Shown in pieces: positions 1-5,067 of a DNA stretch of 5,067 nucleotides (positions within the stretch are counted from its first letter, which is position 1; each line of letters opens with the position of its first letter). A program made the position numbers and the translations under genes. Location of the stretch: the NCBI GenBank assembly GCA_012519365.1, contig JAAYQH010000001.1, positions 1 through 5,067 of the forward strand. Reading direction: 5' to 3'. This stretch comes from Planctomycetota bacterium. Its GTDB lineage: Bacteria; Planctomycetota; Phycisphaerae; Sedimentisphaerales; Anaerohalosphaeraceae. The notes below the pieces were generated by a model. That model saw only the letters and a program-made list of their open reading frames with translations, was not told the DNA's origin and ran no database searches.

Positions 1-212
1 AGTCCCAGAAAAAATGTCATCAGGGAAAAACTCGCCAGCCCGCCGGCCATAGCCGCGCTCATAAACTCCGGCCCCAGCCGCGACAAAAACAGCCGATCGG
101 TAAAGGTCATCACCGTCTCGCATGCGTTGGAGACGACCATCGGCAGGGCGATGGCCACCATTTGCCGGATGCCGCCGGGGCCTTCAAGATGTCTTTCCAG
201 AAGTTTAGTCAT
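1..212 (-). CDS. MATE-family multidrug/Na+ efflux transporter, N-terminal part (cut by window edge)
   Basis: This gene starts with ATG at 212-210 and is open to the left edge, giving the first 70 residues only. Seen: a short polar N-terminus (about 17 residues), then a hydrophobic helix beginning MVAIALPMVVSNACE (residues 18 onward), a charged Asp-Arg pair at residues 39-40 followed by LFLSRLGPEF, and a second hydrophobic stretch rich in Ala, Gly, Met and Phe from about residue 51. Known of the family: MATE proteins are inner-membrane antiporters of 12 helices and about 450 residues that export cationic drugs or metabolites using Na+ or H+; helix 1 ending near a (V/F)D(R/T) element followed by a loop 'LG' and an Ala/Gly-rich helix 2 is typical. 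No in-frame alternative start lies close upstream, and there is no good Shine-Dalgarno sequence. It follows the broken photolyase on the same strand after 70 bp. Only the N-terminus is visible, so the subfamily and substrate cannot be given; another polytopic flippase of the MOP superfamily is the main alternative. Confidence 0.72.
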   Translation of the reverse strand, partial: MTKLLERHLEGPGGIRQMVAIALPMVVSNACETVMTFTDRLFLSRLGPEFMSAAMAGGLASFSLMTFFLG

Positions 213-696
213 TGTGCAAATAGTCCATAAATCGGGCGGTAGATATAACCGAAATCACAGCGAAAAGCAACCTAAAGACCCCTCAAACCAGACTGTGGGC
301 GATGTGGTCGATTTTGCGGATATATGCGTCAAGGTCAAACTTGCGTTTCAGTCCGGCGGCATTCATATACCGCACTTTGCCGAAGACCGGACGTTCCGGC
401 CAGGCGCGGTCGTGCTTGCCGAAACACCAGGCCACACCAGCATAGCCGTTTGCATCGCGTCCGTCCAGTTCATATTTATTGTTCAAATACAGCGCCCATT
501 CAAAACCTTTTTGCGGCGTCTTTGTCCACTCAAGGATTTTCTTGCCCCAGTACATCCGCATATAATTGTGCATCTTGCCGGTCAGTATCATTTCCCGTTG
601 GGCCGCGTTCCAGGCCGCATCGTGTGTCCGGGCGGTCTCCAGTTGTTCCAGCGTGTACAGATACTCGCGTTTGTCTTTGGCGTGAATGTTCAGCGT

Positions 697-716
697 CCGC
701 AGCGGCCAGCGGCGAA
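697..716 (-). other. Deletion and frameshift junction inside the photolyase pseudogene, with a tandem 7-bp repeat
   Basis: On the upstream side the photolyase frame reads LHFGQISP; on the downstream side a different frame reads RTLNIHAKDKREYLYTLE. Only 16 bases lie between the GQIS and TLNIH codons where about 54 codons are expected, so about 146 bases are missing and the frame shifts. The junction contains the heptamer cagcggc (plus strand) twice in tandem at 700-706 and 707-713, which may mark short-repeat slippage or end joining. The repeat is seen directly; the size of the loss is inferred from family alignment by memory. Confidence 0.75.
700..713. repeat. Perfect tandem duplication of a 7-bp unit (cagcggc x2)
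   Basis: Two adjacent identical heptamers lie exactly where the photolyase reading frame breaks. They could be a scar of the deletion event or a pre-existing sequence that promoted it. A 14-bp repeat in GC-rich coding DNA can also occur by chance. Confidence 0.6.
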
Positions 717-1120
717 ATCTGTCCAAAATGCAGATAAGGGCTAAGATTTGATTGAACGTCCAACACGGGATTGTTGCGCTCTTTGTCATACCGAGCCAAT
801 TTGTTTTGGATAAATGTCTCCATCTGTATTTTGGCGTCATTGGCCCCGCCGCGGTAGAACGGCGATGGGGTTACGGAGCGATCCACATTCAAGGCAGTAA
901 GCAATGCCGGATCGTTCAAATCAATGCAGCCGGGCAGGTTCAGATCTAAAGCGGTTCTTTTCAGCCGGATCGGCTTAAGCGGTTTTAGAAAGTAATCCAG
1001 CCGACGACTAATCCGCGGCCGCAGCGTTCCGGCAGAAAAGTTTTCTTTGTCCGATGCAGCGCATACCGGCACAATCAGATTGGTCGTAACTTCTTCCAGC
1101 CGGCAGTCCATTTGCCTTGC

Positions 1121-1139
1121 CGCCTGGGTTCGCCAGGCG
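1121..1139. repeat. GC-rich inverted repeat (7-bp stem, 5-nt loop) just after the second photolyase stop
   Basis: The plus strand reads cgcctgg, a loop gttcg, then ccaggcg, a perfect 7-bp stem. In the transcribed sense it begins 2 nt after the TAA at 1142-1144. No run of U follows (the sense strand continues GCAAGGC), so it does not look like an intrinsic terminator. The same bases encode AWRTQA of a conserved photolyase segment, so the hairpin is probably incidental to coding. Confidence 0.35.
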
Positions 1140-1484
1140 CGTTAAGTCCGCAGGTACCCGTCATCGACAACCGCCGCATCGGCACGTCGGACCAGTGAAA
1201 GGACATTTTTCACAGGATCGCCGCGCAAAACAACAAAAGGGATATTGCGTTGGCTCAGTGCCATATAAGTCTGTCGTAACCCCTCCAGCATAAAGGCATA
1301 ATGCCGCACATTCGCCTCGGGGGCAAACCGCTCAGTCAGTGAAAAACACACCACCACCGGTTTGTTTCGTTGGTTGGCAACCTCAATTGCGCGTTCAAGG
1401 GCGTGATTGTCCTCGGCGCGCTGGGCGGCCTGCATCCAATACAGCACATACTCCCGCCGGCGCATCGGCTGGTTATTGAGTTAC

Positions 1485-4400
1485 TCAATGCGTTCCAGCT
1501 GACTCATTTGATGCCTTTATCTGTTCTATAACAGAGTTTTTATCCATAGGGGCTAAGGTATTATAGTCATTGATTTGCCAGTCGAATCGGCATAGACTTT
1601 TGTAGTCGCACCTGCTGCAGGGCGTCTGTTTTCCCAATCGATAGGGCGTTGCCGTGATGAGGCCGGAACGAATCCGTTCGACCTGTTTGCCGATCAGGTG
1701 TCGGGCCCAGCTCAGGATTGCGTCGAATTCCTCAGGCCGCAGAGCACCGCTTTTACTATAACACCCATAGGGTGTACTGTCGTTCGAGACGAAAAAATTA
1801 TAAAATTGACTCCATTTGCGGGCATTTTTGTCCAATGCCATGGCGTATTGGCCGTTGAAAATCCCCTTTGCTTTTGTGGGGATGGTATTTTTCAATCGTT
1901 CAATCTCATCGGGGGTTTTTGTCGCGGGACTGTTCACGATGGGCAGATAAAATGCCCCCGCGACCCTGTCGGCCTGAATTTCATTCCGAAGAACCGAGGC
2001 CACCAGCAGATAGATCAAAAGCTGTACATCCAGTCCGTAAAACAGTTTGTCCCAGGTGATTGAACTCCAATTGAGCTTAAAATCAAAAATCGTCGCAACC
2101 GTTTGACCGTCTATTTTGGCAGTGTCCAGCCGGTCGATACGGCCTTTAAGCGAAATGTCCTTGTCTGTGTCCAGTGTGCATAAAAAATCATATTCTGCCA
2201 AGGCTTGTCGAAACTGTCCGGCCTTTTCCATCTCGGCCAAGACCGGTACAAACCGCCGCAGCACATCAGCGCTCGACTCGATGATATAACGATGATGAAA
2301 GTAACGGCGCATAAACGCCGTCATCGTCGGATTGTTCTGAATGGTTTGGTTGATTGTCACATTGCAGAGGTCCATCAGGTCATCAGCCGGAATGGCGGAC
2401 CACGATAAGCCGCGTTGTTTGAGTTGACCAAACAGCGATTCAAGGACGGAATGATAAAAACTGCCTATATCCAGTGGCTCAAAACGCAAAATCACTCGTT
2501 TTTCAAGGTCGAGGATATAATTGGCAAAATGTTTATAGGGGCAGGCTGCGAAGGTCTTCAACCGTGATGCAGAAAAGACGGAAATTCGCTTGAATTGGTC
2601 CAGAGCCCGCTCGTTGGTCAACTCGGCATGATTGGTGTAGGTTAACGCACGCATCACATGTTCGGCGGTTTCGCGAATTGGAGCGTGCGACGACGTCAGC
2701 GATGCGTGCAGGGCAAAGGCCGCTCCGTCAGTGGAGCTAAAGGGCGGGCGGTCTTTGCCGCAGGCAGCCGCCAGTCGCTCGGCCAGTTCGGCGATGCTTT
2801 GGCTTTGCAATATTTTCGTCTGAGTGCCTGCCGCTCGCGGCTGAACATCGGTAAACAGACCGCTGACTCGGTCGAGCCAGATGGAGGGCACAACCGGGGC
2901 TCCTTTTTCGTCCACTTGCGGATAACTGATGGCCACATACTCCGATGCCCGTGTCAGGGCGATATAGGCCAAATAATGACGTTTGGAAAGCTGCTGCATC
3001 AGCGGTTCGGCCAGGTCCACCCCCTGTTGACGGGCTGCCTGCCGTTCGCTTTGCCCCAGTATATCCGTTGTCGAAAGCGGGATCGGAAACTGATTTTGTG
3101 TACTGCCGAGCAAAAACATCGCCCGTATCTCCGGATGGCGGCTCCGCTCAATCGAACCGATCAAGACCTGATCCAGCTTCGGTGGGATGAGTTTGATCGT
3201 CAGTGTCGAGAGGGCATCGGTCAGCGTGGAGACAAACACGTCGGTCTGTTCCGGCCGTCCGACAAAGACACGTTCCATTTCATCCAGTACCGCCGTCAAC
3301 TGAACCCACGTCTGCCGGTGGCCCTGCGAATCGGTCGGGTCGTCCTGCGCCCATCGGGCCAATTGCTTTCGTGCGTCAATGGCCTCAAGAAAATTCCATA
3401 CCGCCCGCACAAACATTGCCGCCTCGAGAGACTTGGCGTGCGCGTACAAGGTTTCGTGCAGAGGACACAACCACGCAACGACTTTCTTTCGCAGTTGATC
3501 TATCGCCTCCTCTTGCCGCGCCCGATCTTCTGCGGCAAATACCCACGGCGACGCATCTGTCCAGTCTTCCTGTTCAATTCCGTATTGCAGACAGTATTGC
3601 TCCAACCGTTCAATCTGTTCATTTGTGATATCGGTCAGGCCGCTTTTTAGAAAACACAAAATATCGGTGGTGCAATAGTCCCTGGCCGCGGCCAGCGCCG
3701 CCTGAAGGGTCTCGGCCAGGGGATGATGGCGAACCGTGGTCGGACGATCTAAAAAACACGGAATCTCACATCGTGCGAACGCCGATTCCAGATAGGCCCC
3801 ATACTGTTCCATATCCGGTACAGCTACGGCGATCTGCCGATAACGATAGCCCTTGTTGCGTACCAGTTCGCAGATCCGTCGTGCCGCCCATTCCGCTTCG
3901 CTGCGCATATCCGGGCAGCAGACGATATCCACTGCCCCTTTACTGGCCACGACGTCGGTTGTATTCGAGGCCAACGCCGTTTCAATATGCCCCAGGGCCG
4001 GCGTCGGGGTAAATCGAAGCGGGCGATTCAAAATTTCAGGGGGCAATACTTCAAAGCGGCATTTGCGAAAAATACCGAGCAAGTCCGCGTAGGTTTGTTC
4101 GGTTGTGTAAAACAGTCCTGCCGGATCAAGGGTTTGGGTATCTGTATTGTCGAGGTCAAGTGTTGTCGGATCCAGGCACAAGGCAATGTGCATGGTGTCA
4201 CAATGTCGCGCCAGTTCCACGAGTATCTGGCGTTCCTGAGCCGTAAAACCCGAAAAGCCGTCCACCCAAATATGCGCCCCGCGAACAAACGGCGAGGCGG
4301 CCACATTCCGGCGTGCGGCGGTCAACTCTGCTTCCGGATTGCGCAGCGCTTCGGACGCCTCAAAAAACGCCGCATAGGCCGAAAAGACCACCGCTATATC

Positions 4401-4877
4401 CGCCCATTTTCGAGCCGCCGTACTGTTGGGCATTTGCGTGCCAATCTGCTTGGCCAATTCGGCAATCTGTTCAGGAGTGCAGTCGGCCTGTTGAAGTTCG
4501 GCCAGCAACCCGCTGAGCCGCTCGGCCAGTCCCGGCTGACGGGCGGCCTTGTGATACAGACTCAGATTTTTGGCCTGCTCCAGCAAAATGCGGTATGTGA
4601 CCATTTGCCGACCCAATCGCGACAGTTCCGTGCCTGTTCGCAGACGCCGATTGAGCCAGAATACCAGCCGATTGAACGACAGCACCCGCAGTCGGCTAAA
4701 CCCCTCCACACCCGGGTGGGCCAGCACCATTTGTTCCATCTGATATGTGGCCTGTTCCGGCGTCAACAAAATCAAGGGGGTCGTCTGTTCAGCAAGCAGC
4801 GATTCGGCCGCCGCCGTGATGCAGCGGGTCGTTTTGCCCGTTCCGCTTCGCCCCAACATAAACCGTATTTTCCCCAT
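1485..4877 (-). CDS. addB: AddB-type subunit of the AddAB (RexAB) helicase-nuclease
   Basis: AddB works with AddA in the cytoplasm to unwind and resect double-strand breaks, stop at Chi-like sites and load RecA. The chosen start gives 1130 residues, close to Bacillus AddB (about 1166). Domains in order: Walker A GRSGTGKT (9-16), followed by LILLTPEQATYQME (about 35-48), an AddB-typical segment; a helicase-like core ending in a motif-VI-like YIALTRASEY (about 638-647); and a C-terminal RecB-family nuclease with GSFYHSVLE (His about 809), GRIDRLD (912-918), DFK (932-934) and QLLIY (952-956). Cysteines at 779 (ACPYK), 1087, 1090 and 1096 match the C...C-x2-C-x5-C iron-sulfur pattern of AddB. All key nuclease residues are present, so it should be active. 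The start at 4877 places the Walker A where the family has it and has AGG 6 nt upstream; an in-frame ATG at 4916 would add 13 unrelated residues and has no ribosome site. It ends with TGA at 1485-1487, overlapping the photolyase start. No addA is visible; a stand-alone or diverged AddB is the alternative. Confidence 0.93.
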   Translation of the reverse strand: MGKIRFMLGRSGTGKTTRCITAAAESLLAEQTTPLILLTPEQATYQMEQMVLAHPGVEGFSRLRVLSFNRLVFWLNRRLRTGTELSRLGRQMVTYRILLEQAKNLSLYHKAARQPGLAERLSGLLAELQQADCTPEQIAELAKQIGTQMPNSTAARKWADIAVVFSAYAAFFEASEALRNPEAELTAARRNVAASPFVRGAHIWVDGFSGFTAQERQILVELARHCDTMHIALCLDPTTLDLDNTDTQTLDPAGLFYTTEQTYADLLGIFRKCRFEVLPPEILNRPLRFTPTPALGHIETALASNTTDVVASKGAVDIVCCPDMRSEAEWAARRICELVRNKGYRYRQIAVAVPDMEQYGAYLESAFARCEIPCFLDRPTTVRHHPLAETLQAALAAARDYCTTDILCFLKSGLTDITNEQIERLEQYCLQYGIEQEDWTDASPWVFAAEDRARQEEAIDQLRKKVVAWLCPLHETLYAHAKSLEAAMFVRAVWNFLEAIDARKQLARWAQDDPTDSQGHRQTWVQLTAVLDEMERVFVGRPEQTDVFVSTLTDALSTLTIKLIPPKLDQVLIGSIERSRHPEIRAMFLLGSTQNQFPIPLSTTDILGQSERQAARQQGVDLAEPLMQQLSKRHYLAYIALTRASEYVAISYPQVDEKGAPVVPSIWLDRVSGLFTDVQPRAAGTQTKILQSQSIAELAERLAAACGKDRPPFSSTDGAAFALHASLTSSHAPIRETAEHVMRALTYTNHAELTNERALDQFKRISVFSASRLKTFAACPYKHFANYILDLEKRVILRFEPLDIGSFYHSVLESLFGQLKQRGLSWSAIPADDLMDLCNVTINQTIQNNPTMTAFMRRYFHHRYIIESSADVLRRFVPVLAEMEKAGQFRQALAEYDFLCTLDTDKDISLKGRIDRLDTAKIDGQTVATIFDFKLNWSSITWDKLFYGLDVQLLIYLLVASVLRNEIQADRVAGAFYLPIVNSPATKTPDEIERLKNTIPTKAKGIFNGQYAMALDKNARKWSQFYNFFVSNDSTPYGCYSKSGALRPEEFDAILSWARHLIGKQVERIRSGLITATPYRLGKQTPCSRCDYKSLCRFDWQINDYNTLAPMDKNSVIEQIKASNESAGTH
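1514..1518 (-). promoter_or_regulatory. Weak Shine-Dalgarno site for the original photolyase start
   Basis: AAAGG lies 6 nt upstream of ATG 1507 on the minus strand, inside the last codons of addB. It supports 1507 over the later ATG at 1465, which has no such motif. Starting at 1507 also restores the family-like N-terminus 'ERIxxLNxxP' before YVLYWM, interrupted only by the TAA. Confidence 0.4.
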
Positions 4878-4883
4878 TGCCGG

Positions 4884-4892
4884 CCTGCCTTT
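4884..4892 (-). promoter_or_regulatory. Ribosome binding site supporting the addB start at 4877
   Basis: The minus strand reads AAAGGCAGG ending 6 nt before ATG 4877. The AGG has ideal spacing, while nothing comparable precedes the upstream in-frame ATG at 4916. This decides the start in favour of 4877. Confidence 0.5.
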
Positions 4893-4928
4893 GTTTTGAA
4901 GGTCTTGTATTTCCATAAATGCTTATAC

Positions 4929-4957
4929 ATTTTGCAACGAACCGAGCGCTTTGGCAA
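4929..4957 (-). promoter_or_regulatory. Possible sigma-70-like promoter of addB
   Basis: On the minus strand, TTGCCA (4957-4952) is followed after exactly 17 nt by CAAAAT (4934-4929). These match the -35 box at 5 of 6 and the -10 box at 4 of 6 positions. Transcription would begin near 4922, leaving about 45 nt of leader before ATG 4877 but almost none before ATG 4916. The match is weak enough to arise by chance. Confidence 0.25.
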
Positions 4958-5067
4958 CAGGAATATCCGATGATTACAACGCCGCTTTTCGGTTAATGTC
5001 CCTGCCTTATTTGACGTTATCGTTACAGCATCAGAGCTACCCTTACCTTTTTCAGCCAAAACCACAA
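4958..5067. other. Upstream non-coding stretch at the right edge
   Basis: No supported gene lies here. A minus-strand frame beginning with GTG at 5065 is open through this stretch but runs on into addB in a different frame to 4772 and has no recognisable domain. The stretch is less GC-rich than the genes beside it. It could hold regulatory sites or the tail of a gene lying outside the window; nothing definite is visible. Confidence 0.4.

Larger units (their letters stand above)
283..1507 (-). pseudogene. phr: Class II CPD (deoxyribodipyrimidine) photolyase, inactivated by two stops and a frameshifting deletion
   Basis: An intact gene would make an FAD enzyme that uses blue light to split cyclobutane pyrimidine dimers. 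Read from ATG 1507: eight codons (MSQLERIE), TAA at 1481-1483, then YVLYWMQAAQRAEDNHALE; a second TAA at 1142-1144 between YLRT and RAWRTQAARQ, same frame; SNLSPYLHFGQIS near 720-765; then the frame changes around 697-716 and the C-terminus continues as YLYTLEQLE, MHNYMRMYWGKKILEW, YELDGRDANGYAGVAW and KRKFDLDAYI to TGA at 283-285. Compared from memory with the Methanosarcina mazei class II enzyme, about 54 residues at the frame break are replaced by 16 bases, a loss of about 146 bases. The lost part includes the equivalents of E301 and W305 (substrate contacts). Retained are the equivalents of R256, the Trp triad W360/W381/W388, N403 and W421. The start overlaps the end of addB by 23 bases, suggesting former translational coupling. 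Assembly error could explain one lesion but hardly all three. Confidence 0.93.

Noticed and set aside
213..282. Possible terminator or promoter between the photolyase remnant and the MATE gene
   Set aside because: I found no stem followed by a T run and no convincing -35/-10 pair in these 70 bases.
127..744. Plus-strand frame of 205 codons across the photolyase and MATE region
   Set aside because: It is antisense to the well-conserved photolyase C-terminus and the MATE N-terminus and has no family features.
530..1111. A separate protein beginning at ATG 1111
   Set aside because: It is the middle of the photolyase in the same frame as the N-terminal part; its last 60 or so residues are out-of-frame sequence after the deletion.
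1142..1144. TAA recoded as glutamine
   Set aside because: addB, more than 1100 codons long and Gln-rich, has no in-frame TAA, and the same photolyase gene also has a frameshifting deletion, so simple gene decay explains the stops.
2658..3650. A 330-codon open frame on the plus strand
   Set aside because: It lies wholly antisense to the conserved addB coding region, has a low-complexity Arg/Gln/Pro-rich translation and no recognisable domain.
3987..4973. A 328-codon open frame on the plus strand
   Set aside because: It is antisense to the addB N-terminal region including the Walker A codons, and its Arg/Gln-rich translation resembles no family.
4772..5065. Minus-strand frame of 97 codons starting GTG at 5065
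   Set aside because: Its second half overlaps addB in another frame with a clearly spurious translation. The first 40 residues could be a remnant or the tail of an upstream gene, but no family is recognisable.

Overview
The window is ordinary bacterial DNA of middling G+C with all recognisable genes on the minus strand. Read in the direction of transcription (high to low coordinates), it holds a short non-coding leader (about 4878-5067), a complete addB-type recombination nuclease gene (1485-4877), a broken class II DNA photolyase gene (283-1507), and the start of a MATE-family multidrug transporter that runs off the left edge (212 to 1). The style of the AddB and MATE proteins recalls Planctomycetota (Phycisphaerae-like) or a related PVC lineage, but this is an impression from protein style and not a firm assignment.

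The largest gene encodes an AddB-like subunit of the AddAB helicase-nuclease, which processes double-strand DNA ends for recombination. It looks intact: an N-terminal Walker A motif, a C-terminal RecB-family nuclease domain with its Asp, Asp-x-Lys and Gln-x3-Tyr motifs, and the four cysteines of the AddB iron-sulfur cluster in the expected C...CxxCx5C layout. No addA is present downstream, where it often lies.

The original start of the photolyase gene overlaps the end of addB by 23 bases, so the two were probably translationally coupled. The photolyase carries three independent lesions: an in-frame TAA at codon 9, a second in-frame TAA about 340 bases later inside a conserved motif, and a deletion of roughly 146 bases that shifts the frame and removes part of the substrate and FAD region. 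A tandem 7-bp repeat lies at the deletion point. The remaining sequence is still very well conserved, which suggests recent inactivation.

The MATE gene follows after a 70-bp gap with no clear terminator. I found no mobile element, CRISPR array, RNA gene or phage gene. I see no convincing new biological system; the main point of interest is the recently decayed photolyase fused by overlap to a healthy addB.
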